Shown: positions 43,653 to 55,800 of the stretch, in pieces
Position numbering within the stretch: the first letter of the stretch is position 1
Layout: each line of letters opens with the position of its first letter
DNA from: Nereocystis luetkeana
Lineage: Eukaryota; Sar; Phaeophyceae; Laminariales; Laminariaceae
DNA: 64,000 nt
NCBI GenBank assembly: GCA_031213475.1
Contig: JARUPZ010000024.1
Location: 5,292,538-5,356,537, forward strand
Direction: 5' to 3'
The notes under the pieces: model-generated
The model's input: only the letters and a program-made list of their open reading frames with translations
The model's database searches: none
Told to the model about the DNA's origin: nothing
Translations under genes and position numbers: made by a program

Positions 43653-43740
43653 AGTGGGGCGGGGGTTGGTGGGATAGGATAATCGACGAGACTCCCACCC
43701 TGTCGCAGCGTTTCAGAAAGGGGGCTACGAGTAGGCAGCG

Positions 43741-44013
43741 ATGAAGGGCAAGAACGCGGCTGAGGAGCCGTGCTCGGTGCTGGGAACTCTGGCCGTCTGT
43801 AGTGCCGGTCGAGTAGTGCCAGTTGCCCGCTATATAGCTAGATATAGTGCCGGTGGAATCGCTTGTCCCATCTGGGACGCTCCAAGCGTGGCAGTGCGTG
43901 GAGTAGTTAGTGCCAGTTTCCGCTTATATCGTGCCGGTGTTGTTGGCTGGCGCAACATGTACCGGCACTACCGGGAGACCAAGTACTGCAGCAAGTTTAC
44001 CGGGCCCGACTGA
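43741..44013 (+). CDS. Candidate 90-residue ORF overlapping the AGTGCCGGT repeat
   Basis: ATG to TGA, with an in-frame stop just upstream. The beginning (MKGKNAAEEPCSVLGTLAV) and end (MYRHYRETKYCSKFTGPD) look coding; the middle is made of TAGTGCCGGT repeat sequence also found in the GTPase intron at 25300-25685. It could be two exons around a repeat, a chimera, or chance. No family recognised. Confidence 0.25.
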   Translation: MKGKNAAEEPCSVLGTLAVCSAGRVVPVARYIARYSAGGIACPIWDAPSVAVRGVVSASFRLYRAGVVGWRNMYRHYRETKYCSKFTGPD

Positions 44014-44189
44014 GAACCTACCTGGTACGTGTACTCGAACGCTGCGGCGGGCCGAGCGCCGGGAGGGGCGTTTGCTTCACCCGGTGTACGCTAGAAACAT
44101 ATACCTGGTACGTACATAAATAGAAGACAGCTGGTGTGACTACTGCAGTCTCTTCTCCTCATTCTGCCGTCATGAGACACCTTTCTCGC

Positions 44190-44680
44190 TGTCCCTTTCA
44201 GACCGAAAATGTTACCGTTCCCGCCTCTTTTCCCGTCGAAACCAACCAGTACTTCCGCCCCTTGCCGTCGAGCCAGCGTTCCCTTTTCCCATATATATCT
44301 CCCCGTCACGAAAACCGTTCCCGCTGGAAAAATCCCATCCCTTCCCGTGGGTAAACACACTTCCCCCTGAAAATTACCACCCCTTCCGGTCATGAAAAAC
44401 TTTCCCGCGGGATATTACCATCCCTTCCCGTCAAGAAAATATTTTCCGCTTGGAAAATACCAGCCCTACCCGCCACGAGAAACTCTGCCGCTGGAAATCC
44501 CCATCTCTTTGCGCCGAGAAAATAGTTTCCGCCAAAAATTGACATCCTTATCCCTTCCCATCATAAAAAAAAATGTTTTCTACCTTCCTGTCCCACCTCC
44601 TCCCACAAAACGTCTGACCTCAAAATATTTCCACTCCCTCCCGTCCCGCTCTGAACTGTTTTCCCGGCATACAGCGCATA
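44190..44680. repeat. CCCGTC-rich degenerate array, third block
   Basis: Imperfect ~40-bp units with TTCCCGTC and GAAAATNTTCCC words, resembling the arrays flanking the BED-finger relic. Another block lies at 42690-42880. Confidence 0.6.
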
Positions 44681-45080
44681 GTCGGTCCCTTTCCATCTCG
44701 TGTTCTTTGCAACCACGTTAAGCCTTGGAGACCCCATCTCTGACACACACGCATCATACGATATCCCCACTAGCTTCCGGGGTGCGCAGTGAAGCAGTCT
44801 TGCAACAGTGGCAGGCAAGGGTCTATCTCGACAGAGAGCAACGCCCCGTCGAGGTCAGCCCAATATCGAACAAAAATCCGCGAAGAAAAATACCAGGTAC
44901 GTAGGCACAAGCGAACGGACCGTGTCTCACGGTATAAATCCACGGACATGAGAGAATCCAGCAAGAACACACGCTTACCTCTTAGACGAAGTGAAGAACT
45001 TACCCCTACGAGAAGGAGCTCGTTTAGGACAATCACGTAAACAAAAATATGTAAGAAATAGCAGCATACAGGCCGGGTTA

Positions 45081-45196
45081 TATATTCCGAGGAGGCGTAG
45101 TAAATAGGACCTATGGTACACACAAACACCTATACATTTCCCTATTTGTACCAACAGTATTTGGTCTTATTTTTTATGCCCCCCCCCGTAATAGTA
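45081..45196 (+). mobile_element. MITE family 1, copy 13
   Basis: Diverged ends (CCGAGGAGGCGTAGTAAATA left, CCCCCCGTAATAGT right) and the typical centre. Confidence 0.85.
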
Positions 45197-45689
45197 GCAT
45201 GAAAAAGATCACAAGCTATGATTTCGTGGGCTATTATCCCCGAGTGTTCGCCATGCCGATATGGCGCCTACATTCGCTCGTTGGTCGATCGACAACAAAG
45301 CGCCAGCGCGATACAGCAGTGCGAGCTGGTTCAAGCTAAATTCAGCAAATGCATCAAACCGCGGGGATGTTCACGCCTTTTTGTTTTAGACTGATCTTGA
45401 AAATGTACACATGTATGTGTGTTTCGTGAGCCCCTGTTGACCCAGTATCATACCGAATGAATGCACAGAGCACTATTTTGTTCGCCCGATATTTTTTCGT
45501 CATATTTTGAGTTGTTCGGATATTTGGGCTCCATGGAAGCGTCAATATTATCCCGCTATTAACAACAAGAACAAAAACACCCTTCGTTGGCGGGTGGACA
45601 GTGGCACACAGAACACGTGTGCAGCGTTTCACCATCTATCACAGTATACTTCGTATCGCTACAAAAACGGCGTGAACGTTAGGGTGGGC

Positions 45690-46660
45690 GTAAAACATGT
45701 ATAGTTCGCGTAGTGGCCTTCTCGCCGAGGGGCCCGCGGGCCGCCAACCGAGTCCACTCGCGGGGGGGGGGGGGCTCGAGCGCCGATCATATTGGACTGA
45801 AATGTTGGAAGACCCGAAATTTTTCATTGCAGACCTTGAGGATTCCCCAGAACGAAATCACGGGGCAACGGCCGACCCAGCAGCAGAGGTAAGCTCCCAC
45901 GAGCTTCTCGAGCGCGGTGCGAGACGCGGCGAGAGACAACTCTAGAGGGAGCTATCAATAGCTAGCACTGAGTGCCGTCCAAGAACCGATGGTCTAGTTG
46001 TCGCCGGCCGTTGAAGATGTGATACTGGGGTTTTACTTGGCACGAGCTGAATGCTGTGGGCCTTTCGGACTGCGTAAATATCGCGTGTGTCTGTCACCCA
46101 CTCCATCCGTTCGTGCCACGCCCCGCGAGACATGGAGCCAGCGAGTGAAAAAAAAAAACCACCTTCTTTGATCCAGTTGCAACGCAGCAGTATACAATTC
46201 TACCCGGGTCACCTGTGTGACGGAAAACAATATCCTTGCGGCGAAATTATTTCTCTCTTTTTGTCTGCGTACAAGTTTTCGCCGTGTCGGGACTCTCCCG
46301 CCTCACCGACTCGTCGAGGGTAAAATCCCGGAATGTATCGAGGAGCCTTGACACCGATCCGCTTCTCGCCGACCGCGCTGTCGCCGCCAGGTTCTTGCCG
46401 AGGGACGCGCGGACCGCCCGCCGAGTCCTCCTACGGGGGGGATCGGGCGCCGGTCATATTGGGCTGAGGTGTTCGAGTACCCAGAATATTTTATTGCAGA
46501 CATTGGGGAGCCCCCTAAAAGCCTACCATAGTAGGAAGCAGTATCCACGCGAATCAGGGCGCAGCAACCAATAGTCTCCCGCCCCCACCACTCGAGGATA
46601 CCGGGCCTCGGATGAAGGGCGATGGGTCAACAGCTGATCCATCAGCACAGGTAAGCGTGC
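45690..46660 (+). other. Tandemly duplicated exon-containing segment upstream of the protease gene
   Basis: Copy 1: TTTCATTGCAG|ACC..., an exon (45834-45890) encoding LEDSPERNHGATADPAAE, then AG|GTAAGC. Copy 2: the same upstream block (CGCCGGTCATATTGGGCTGA against CGCCGATCATATTGGACTGA), then an exon near 46594-46651 encoding LEDTGPRMKGDGSTADPSAQ, then AG|GTAAGC. Similarity continues past both donors (GAATGCTGTGGGCCTTTCGG and GTTGCTGTGGGCCACTCGGA). The peptide ends resemble the TEDPSAGA start of the repeats in the protease exon, so these may be its upstream exons. Confidence 0.5.
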
Positions 46661-47972
46661 GTGCCCTTCGAGTACGGAGGGACAAACGACGAGACATGGC
46701 CCTAGCTTGAGTTTGCACGGACTGTGGTCTAAGACCGCTAATTTAGGTTGCCGCTCGCCGTTGCGGGTTGGGTAATGAAGTTTTGCTGAGACAAGTTGTT
46801 GCTGTGGGCCACTCGGACCTTAAGGTTATGTTTGTCCCACGCCTTCTATTGGTGCAGCGCCCGCGATGCATCGATTTTTAATAGCCAGCTACCGTTGAAA
46901 CGTTGCCATCGATTGCTTCCAAGGCGAGATCAGTGCGTCATTGGTACCAGTATTGTTTGTCGTCCACACTCCCGTATTGCAGCGGCCGCGAGACAAGGAT
47001 GCGGGGTGTTCAAAGTATGCCACCATCGACCTGCTGTAAAGCAGTAGTGGCTGCAACACAGCCCGAAGCTGCTATCCTGTGCAATGATTGATGGGCGAGG
47101 CCTTTGGCATACAGAAGTTCACTGTTTGGATGTGCGTGAGATCTGGCATCTCCAGAAGCATCCCGCACGTCAAGCTCGTTTAAAACAAATACCTGGTAGG
47201 TGGTACAAATAATTTGGCTCCAACCACCGCAGTATACGTTGGTGTTTCCGTTCTATCGGCTCCTCACTGATAACAGGATACTGGGGGTAACGACCGTTGT
47301 ACGTGGTGGACTGATGTCGGACCAACGGCCCAAGCCCGAGGGGCGGTGGCCGACGGCGTCCATGGCACTTCCCCATCTACTCAGTGCAATCTTCTGGTGA
47401 AACTATTTCCCTTCGGTGGTACGATGTTTGCTGTGTCAGCTGGAGCTCTCTTCACATGGGTTACACGATCGCGAGGCCGTCGGCGAAGGATCAATCGACA
47501 GGTGACAGTCTGCGAGGGGAAGTCACACGCGCATGAAGGGACAGGATGCGTACCGCGTCCCCAAGGACATCGGGCAGGAGGCGTACATAGTCATCGATGG
47601 AGGCACTGTTATATTTCTCTGAGGCTGCGGGCATCCCAAAATGTCCAAAGCGAAGCTTGAGCTACTAATAGCCTTACTGTTGACTAGTTGTGCAACACAC
47701 TGACGTAGACATGGCGACATACCGTTTGTGGTAGCTACGCACCGGTCACGAGCCCCGTAAAAAACTCCCGCGATATTTTCGCCAGGTCTGAAACGTCTAT
47801 TTGCATCTCCCATCCTTCTAATGATAGGGATCAAAGTACGTAGATTTTTGAAACATCTCGTTCCACGCCGGCACCCTTGATCCCCCCGTGAAGACGTTGC
47901 CACTCATACGCCACGCCAGGTCACGCCCGCAGACACCACTTAATGTAAATCGTCTCTCCGTTGGTACACCAG
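46661..47972. other. Region before the protease repeat exon
   Basis: No clear gene. A 29-residue frame at 47533-47622 (MKGQDAYRVPKDIGQEAYIV...) has coding-like composition but no usable start exon or family match. If the duplicated exons belong to the protease gene, this is an intron. Confidence 0.4.
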
Positions 47973-47975
47973 GCG

Positions 47976-50900
47976 ATGCAAGCCTCGCTGTTGGACGCCG
48001 CTATCGCTCCATCAGCAGGGACGCCGGCGCGGCAGAAGGCGCACATTGACGTTCGCAAGTCGTTACTGCCGCACTCAACTGCCGAAAGGGCCAACCACGA
48101 GGCAGCATCCGCAGTGGGGGGAAGGGCAACGGCCGTACTGGTGGGGTTTCCACCCGTAGGAGCATCCGCGCGGCAGCAGGTGCAGGGTAACATCGATACG
48201 CCGTCACTGCCGCGTTCCATCACCGACGCGGCCCACTCCGAGACAGCAGCCCCAGTGAGGAAAGCCGTAAAAGCCTCATCAACGGACGATTCATCTGCGC
48301 GAGCAACAAGTACGCAGCAGGTACCAGTCAACATCGATACGTTGTCGCAGCCGCGTATGATCGCCCAGACGGCCGACAAGGAGGCACCAGCCGCGGTGGG
48401 GAGAGTGGCAACCGACGCATTGAAACGAGATTCATCTGCACGTGCACCAGCGCGACAGCAGGTGCCTGCTGACATCCACACATCGTCATTGCCGCGCTCG
48501 ATCGCCGAGACAGCTCACCAGAAGGCACCAGCCGCGGCGACGAAGGTGGCAGCGACCGTATTGACCGAGGATCCATCTGCAGGAGCAACAGCGCGGCAGC
48601 AGGTGCCTGTTGACCTTGACGACTCGTCATTACCGCCTTCGATCACTGAGACGGCCCACGAGAAGGAACCGGCCGCAATGGCGAGGGCGAGAACCGCCAC
48701 AATGACAGAGGCTCCATCTGCAGGAGCATCAGGTAGGCAGGAGTTGCCAGTTGACCTTGACAGCTCGTCACAGCCTCGTTCGATCCCTGTGACCGCCCAC
48801 GAGGAGTCATCAGGCGCAGCGGGTAGAATGGAAACGGCGGCATCGGGAGAAGCGTCACCCTCAGGAATATCCACTCGACCGCAGGTGCCTGTTGACCTTG
48901 ACAGGTCGTCACTGCCGCTTTCGACCGCCGAAACGACCTACGTGAAGAAACCAGCCGCAGTAGGAATGGAAGAAACGGCCACCTCGGCAGTAGCTCCACA
49001 CGCTAGACAGCCAGCACGTCAGCAGGGGCAGGGCAACATCGATACGTCGTCACTGCCGAGTTCGACCCACTCCGCGACAGCAGCCCCAGTGGGGAAAGAG
49101 GTGATACCTTCGCTATCGAAATATCCATCTGCACGAGCACCAACTCGGCAGGGGGTGCCAGTCAACATCGATATATCGTCGCTGCCGCGTTTGATCGCCC
49201 AGACTGCCGACAAGAAGGCATCAGCCGCGATGGGAGAAGTGGAAACGCCCGCATTGAACGGGGGTCCAGTTTCACGTGCACCGGTACTGCAGCAGGTGCC
49301 TGCTGACGTCCAAACGCCGCCACTGCCGTGTTTGATCGCTGAGACAGCCCACCAGAAGACACCAACTAGCAAGGTGGCAACGGCCGCATTGATAAAGGTT
49401 TCATCTTCAGAAGCAACAGCGCGACAGCAGGTGCCTGTTGACCTTGGCAGGTCGTCCCTGCCTCTTTCGATCGCCGAAATTGGCCACCAGGAGGATCCAG
49501 CCGCAGGTGGCAGGGCGGAAACGGCCGCGTTGACGGAGAATCTATCTGTCGAAGCACTAACTCAGCAGGGGGCGCCTGTTTACCTTCACAGACCGTCACT
49601 ACCACGTTCGATTTCCGAGAAGATCCACCAGGAGCCACCGCCCGCAGTGGAGAGGGCGAGAACGGTCACAATGACAGAGGCTCCACCTGCAGGAGCAGCA
49701 GCGCGGCAGGAGGTGCCTGTTGACCTTGACAGCTCGTCACTGCCGCGTGTGACCGCCGAGACGGCCCTCGAGAAGGCATCAGGCGCAGTGGGTAGAATGG
49801 AAACGGCGACATCCGGAGAAGCTTCATCCACGGGAATATCCACCCGGCCGCAGGTGCCTGTTGACCTTGACAGCTCGTCATTACCGCCTTCGATCGTCGA
49901 GATGGCCCACGAGAAGGCACCGGCCGCAATGCCGAGGGCGATAACCGCCACAATGGCAGAGGCCCCACCTGCAGGAGCATCAGGTAGGCAGGAGGTGCCT
50001 GTTGGCGTTGTCAGCTCGTCATTGCCGCGTTTGATCGCCGAGACGGCCCACGCGGAGGCATCAGGCGCAATGGGGAGAATGGAAACGGCGGCATCGGGAG
50101 AAGCGTCACCCACGGGAATATCCACTCGACCGCAGGTGCCTGTTGACCTTGACAGGTCGTCACTGCCGCGTTCGACCGTCAAAACGACCTACGTGGAGGA
50201 ACCAGCCTCAGTAGAAAGGAAGGAAACGGCCACCTCGGCGGAGTGCCCACACGCAAAACCGCTTGCGCGGCAGCAAGTGCAGGGTAACATCGATACGTCG
50301 TCACTGCCGCGTTCCATCACCGACGCGGCCCACTCCGAGACAGCAGCCCCAGTGAGGAACGCCGTAAGCGCCTCAATAACAGAACATCCATCTGCACGAG
50401 CATCAACCCCGCAGCAGGTGCCAGTCAACATCGATACGTTGTCGCTGTTGTCGCCGCCGCGTATGATCGCCCAGACGGCCGACAAGGAGGCACCAGGCGC
50501 GGTAGGGACGGCGGCAACCGCCGTATTGAAACGAGATCCATCTGCACGTGCACCAGCGCGACAGCAGGTGCCTGCTGACATCCACACGCCGCTACTGCCG
50601 TGTTCGATCGCCGAGACAGCTCACCAGAAGGCACCAATCGCGTCGACCAAGGTGGCAACGGCCGCCTTGACCGAGGCTATATCTTCAGGAGCACCAGCCC
50701 GGAAGGAGGTGCCTGTTGACCTTGGCAGGTCGTCATTACCACCTTCGATCGTCGAAACGGCCCACGAGGAGGCACCATCCGCAATGGAAAGGGCGGCAAC
50801 GGCCACACCGGCAGAACCTCCATCTGCAGAAACGCCAGAGGGGCAGGAGGTGCCTGCTGGCATCGGAACGTTTTCACTGTCGCTTGCGACCGCCGAGATG

Positions 50901-52861
50901 GACCACCAGGAGGCACCAGCCGAAAGAGGCAGGGCGCGGACGGCCGCGTTGACAGAGGCTCCATCTGCAGAAGCAGAAGCTAGACCGCAGGCGCCTGAGA
51001 ACATTGATACCTCCTTACTGCCGCGTTCGACCGCCGAACCGACCCATCGGGAGATACCAGTCGCAGTGGTGAGGGTGTTAACGGCCTCATTGACAGAAGC
51101 TCCATCTGCAGGACCCCCAACTCGGCAACAGGGGCCTGAGAACATCGATACTTTCTCACTGCCACGTTCGATGGCAGGGACGGCCCACCAGGAGACACCA
51201 GCCGCAGCGGTGAGGGCGGCAACGGCGTCATCGCCACAGGCTCCACTTGGGACAACATCCGCTCGACCGCAGGTGCCTGGTGATATCAACACGATGTCCC
51301 TGCCGCTTTCTATTCCCGAGATAATCCACCAGGAGGCACCGGCCGCTGTGGGAAGGGCTGTAACGGCTACATTGGCAGAAGCTCAACAAGCAGAAATGCT
51401 ATCGCGGCACCAGGTGCCTGGTGACTTCGATTCGTCATCGCTGCCGCGTTCGACCGGCAAGACGACCCACCAGAAGGCACCATCCGCAGTGGGGGAAATG
51501 GCACCGGCGGCATCGGTAGAACCCCCATCTGCAGAAACGCCAGCGTGGCAGCAGGTATATGCCGACATCGACATGTTGTTACTGCCGGATTCAACCGCCG
51601 AGACGACCCACCAGGAGGCACCAGCCGTGGTGGAGAGGGAGGTACCGGTCTCATTGACAGATACTCCATCTGCAGGAGCACCAATTCGGCACCAGGAGCC
51701 TGCTGACCTCGACAGATCGTCACTGCCTCGTTCGCCCGCAGGGATGACCCACCAGGAGGCAGCAGCCGGGGTGGGGGAGGCGATAACGGCCGCATGGGCA
51801 GAATCTCCGCTTGCAATCGCGGTCGTCACACGACGGCCGCAGCTGGGCGACCGCCCAGCGCAGGTAGTGCCACCCCCCCTGTTGCAGACGGCTTTTGACC
51901 CATTAGCAGGGACGCCACCGTGGCAGCCGGCCACTCGTGACACTAGCGGACCCCCCTCCCCCATTAAGTCAAAAACTTCTTCTCCGACTACATCACCACC
52001 GCCACAATCGGCCGGTGAGATGTCCAACCAGCCGCTACCAGCCTCGATGGGGGGGTCGGCAACGAACCCGTTGGTGGAAGCACCGACGCGAGACGCGGCA
52101 CCTGCCATCGTGGTCGTCCCACCATGGCCGCAGCCTGGTACAGCACCCGTCCAAGCGGTGGTGACCGCGGTGATCGAGCCGCCATTCATACCCTCGGAAG
52201 GGTCTACCGTGAACGCTGGACCTAACGGGAGGACGTCTCCACAGTTAGGGGCTCGGGCAGGCCAACCGAGCCAGTCGACGTCTGCAGGGGGCTCTGCAGT
52301 CACGGACGGTTCAGCGGCAGTGACACCCAGAGGCGCTAACTCCTCCGAACAAGCATCTACTGACCCTGACGTGCCCCCTCCGCCGGTACGTACAGAAGGA
52401 CGTGCCCAAACCGACCACGAGGCTGCGGCGCAAGGTGGGAGAAGTGTCACCACGGAGTCCGGTGGACCGGGACATGAAGACAGGCCGTCACCAAAGCGTG
52501 GGGCTCGGCAGGGCCGGGCGAGCCAGTCGTCTTCTGCGGGGGGCTCTGCCGACGAGGATGATTCCACGGAGGTGAATTCCAAGGGAACTAGCTCCTCCGA
52601 ACAGGGGCCCACTGACCCTGTCGTGCGTCCTCCACGGGGGCTACCTGGAAAACGAGCGAACACCGGCAAAAATCGGGCTGGTAAAGGGGGCGCCACGAAG
52701 CCGGGCGCATCGGGTTTCAAGGGGGGTACTCCTCGGCAGCTTGGGACCCAGAAAGGCCGGAAGAAGGGTCGCCAGGGCTCCAGTTCCTCTCGGGACGGAG
52801 ACGTGAATCGTGGAGATTCGGCGTCTAGCGGCAGCACCCCGCAAGCGGCTCCGAAGTTCCG
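47976..52861 (+). CDS. Protease exon A: 27 x 47-residue repeats and basic tail
   Basis: A single 4.9-kb open exon. It can start at ATG 47976, or continue from an upstream exon through ACACCAG|GCG at 47973. About 27 units of 47 residues (48027-51830) follow the pattern ARQQVPVDIDTSSLPRSIAE then TAHQEAPAAVGR and TAALTEAPSAGAP. After them comes a Pro-rich linker, a two-fold repeat (GARAGQPSQSTSAGGSA and GARQGRASQSSSAGGSA), then a Lys/Arg/Gly-rich tail. It ends AAPKFRG across the join (TTCCG|GTGCGT, phase 2). No transmembrane segment. Composition (Ala, Pro, Ser, Thr, Glu) suggests an extended, disordered region. Confidence 0.85.
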
Positions 52862-55800
52862 GTGCGTTCGACCTCGCTAGGCTTGGGCACGGGACCCAAC
52901 TTACCGCCTGAGGTAGCGTTAGCTCTTGCAAAGCAACGGGGGTCAGAAATGCGGAAAGTATCTTTCGGGTCTGTGTTGTAGATTCTTAACGGTATAACAA
53001 CAGCTCTTCTTCTTTTACGATTTTTTTTATGGTGCTCGTATACCCACCTCGTTTGTTGAACTACTGCAGGTCCGGGGAGGTTTCGGGTCTGTCGCAAAGG
53101 CAAAATAAAGGGGTATAGACGCGTTCTACGATATGGGTGGCATATTTCTGCGAAAACGTTTTCTGAATGACGGGGTCCTTGACCCAAAATCGTCGGAAGG
53201 TCAATCTTGTTTCGGAAAAAATACTTTTTTGTATACTTGGGCCTTGGGATTATTCATCGGGTTACAATTGGATTTTTGCTGATGTCAGATTTCGGATGAG
53301 GCATGGAGCTTCCCAAGGGAGGAGCCTCAGAAAATTGAGGGTGGGCTTCTACCGTTGAACACCTAGATATTTGTGTTGAAAAACGTGGTATCGTTATCGC
53401 TTAATACTGTTTCGCTTGCTCCGGCGCATCTAACTCTGTATTGGTCTCTCCTGTAATGCATCTCTGGCCTGTCACCTGCTGTTTGTCGACCGTCACGTAC
53501 ACCATTTAGGGGCATGAAAAACCGCGGAAACACATGCTTCTTGCTTGCCGCGGTTCAGCTGATGAGGAAAATGACGGCGTGCCACGAGAAGCTGCTGGCA
53601 TTCCCTGACAGCGAAACGCCTCCACAAGGTAGGGCGTTACTGCGTTCGATGGTAAATGGACCCTATTTGAGCCACCATGCGCGTTCAGTGGGCATACTGA
53701 AGAAGACAAGCCTCCGAAAAAGAATCGCAACATTACATGGTAGAGGCGACACGGCTGACTACACACTTGTGGGGACAGCCGGAAGATACGTACCGTCGGC
53801 AACGATAGATATTGCCAGATAAACGGAGCAGTCCTTACCGATTTAGCTCGAGTGTTCTTGAGCACAAGAAGCAACGACTCCAACAGAGAGGTTCGTCAAG
53901 AAAGTGTATATGGGGCGTATTAAATCGATATGGCGACTCGACGCTGTTTGTATATCAACCCACCGTGTTGGTCCGTCGGGATGAAATCGGGATACGTCTT
54001 TCTACCTTTGACTTCGTGAGGTCTTACAGTTCCGTTCATTGGAGGTGCGTCTGCACTCGAAGCTTTTCCCCAGAGACGGGGACTCGAGGTGCACAGCTTC
54101 AGCTATTGTTTGTGAGAAACGATAGAGTGTCTCCCGACATGGCCTCTGTAGAGGTGACGACCTCGATGCCAGATCCGCGTTGAAGCACATGCCCTGACCT
54201 TCCTGAGGGCCCATCCAATCGGTCTGTCCCGCGCGTTCCATCCTGGTGGTCTCCCGTCCTTTCCTATATATGTTCTTCACCTGTCACAGGGAAGGAACTG
54301 ACGTGGGCGGTGTCGCGGACCCTCAAGGTGTGTGACACCCAGACTGCGTCGACGGTAGCCCGTTCACACCCGATACGCGTACCCACGATGTCGAGTTAAA
54401 TCTTGCCCCCCCGAATGTCTCGGTGCGAGGTGCGGTAGCACGGTAGCATCACCTTGAGCTTTGGTGCTAAAGAAATGACGGAGGTAACCTTACAGCTGAC
54501 GGTCGGGGCTACGGGTCGTCGCGAGCAAGGTGCATGTAGCCCTTGTTTGCCGTCGCCGTGCTACAGCGCTTCACCCGCGGAGAAAACTACCACTGTCGCC
54601 ATGTACGCTACGAGGGTACGGTGAACTGCTGTGCATTTATTTGTGGGGAAGCTTCGATGGTACGCTCTGAGACTTTTAACCCGACGGCAACAGAGCTAGA
54701 TGCGTAAGCACTCTGTTTGGCCTGCACAGCAGTCTTGGCGTTTCCGTGTGATTTCAATGTGTCCACGTCTATCGAGCAGAAACGCCCTTCATCCCCCAAC
54801 CCGTCGTTTTGGGTGCGCTTTTGTTCCAGGCGCTGCAAGCCGAGGATGAGATGGGCCCGCTGGATCCGAAGGACTTGGTCAAGACGTTCTTCACCATGTT
54901 TTCCGGCCTCGTAAGTGGCTGGGTCCCGAGTATTGAGGGTTCGTCTAGGTACTGCTGCCAATGGAGTGGCCGTGGCATGAAATGGTTGCCGGGTTGACTT
55001 CTTTGAGGACACAGTCCATCAGTACATACAGAGGAAAGAGCTTCGAGAGAACTTTCGCTGGACCCTGTGTAGGCGTAGATTTGCGCCTGGTTTCGTATTC
55101 TTCTGTTGAGCCAGAGAGAAGCAACATGTTTTCGTGGTGTGCGTGCGCGTGTCGCCCATATAACCCCAAGCTCGAAGAATCACGATGCCCCATTGGTTGG
55201 ACTTTCCGACGAGTTATTTTTTCCTCTTCCCGTTCGTTACGTAGCTTGTCCCTTCTTTTCTCTCTCCCTCCTATTACGGGGGACCTTAATAGGAACAAAT
55301 ATTGTTATAATAGTAAACAATGGTTAAATATATACCAGGTAGCTTTTATGTATACCATAGGCCCTATTAGCTATGGTCCCCCGTAATAGTCGTAACTCAG
55401 ATCCGGGGTCACATAGCAGGCTCTCCCCCCCCCCTCCCCCCCTCATCACTACGGTCCGTGCCTTCATATTTTGTCGCGAGAAGACTTGAGCAACTTCTTC
55501 TCTCGTCGACTGGCGGCAAATTTGGCGGTGCTCAAACCCCCTCCCTCCCTTCTTCAACAGGAACGACTCCCCGATGCCGTGATACTCGTTTGAATTGCAG
55601 CAGACGGCACCCTTAGCGTAGTCCCGATATTTGCGTCGAGCACCCATATAATACGTCGCGCCTTTAAAAAAAATATTTTTCCAGCTCGGCTTCTCCCGAA
55701 TCAGTCGCCACCAGAAAGAAAAAAGATTCGAGCGGCGTGCCCGGCGTTTCTGTGGAACGTAGACTGCCCACCGAGGATATCACGGTTCTGTCTTCCAACT

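Noticed and set aside
48000..52840. Long minus-strand frames opposite the protease repeat exon (up to 484 codons)
   Set aside because: They are antisense shadows of a GC-rich, stop-poor repeat. The plus frame alone joins in phase to a recognised domain.
54290..54327. Possible extra protease exon (KELTWAVSRTLK)
   Set aside because: It fits only with a different donor for exon C. The simpler join from 53890 to 54830 keeps phase and matches the expected spacing.
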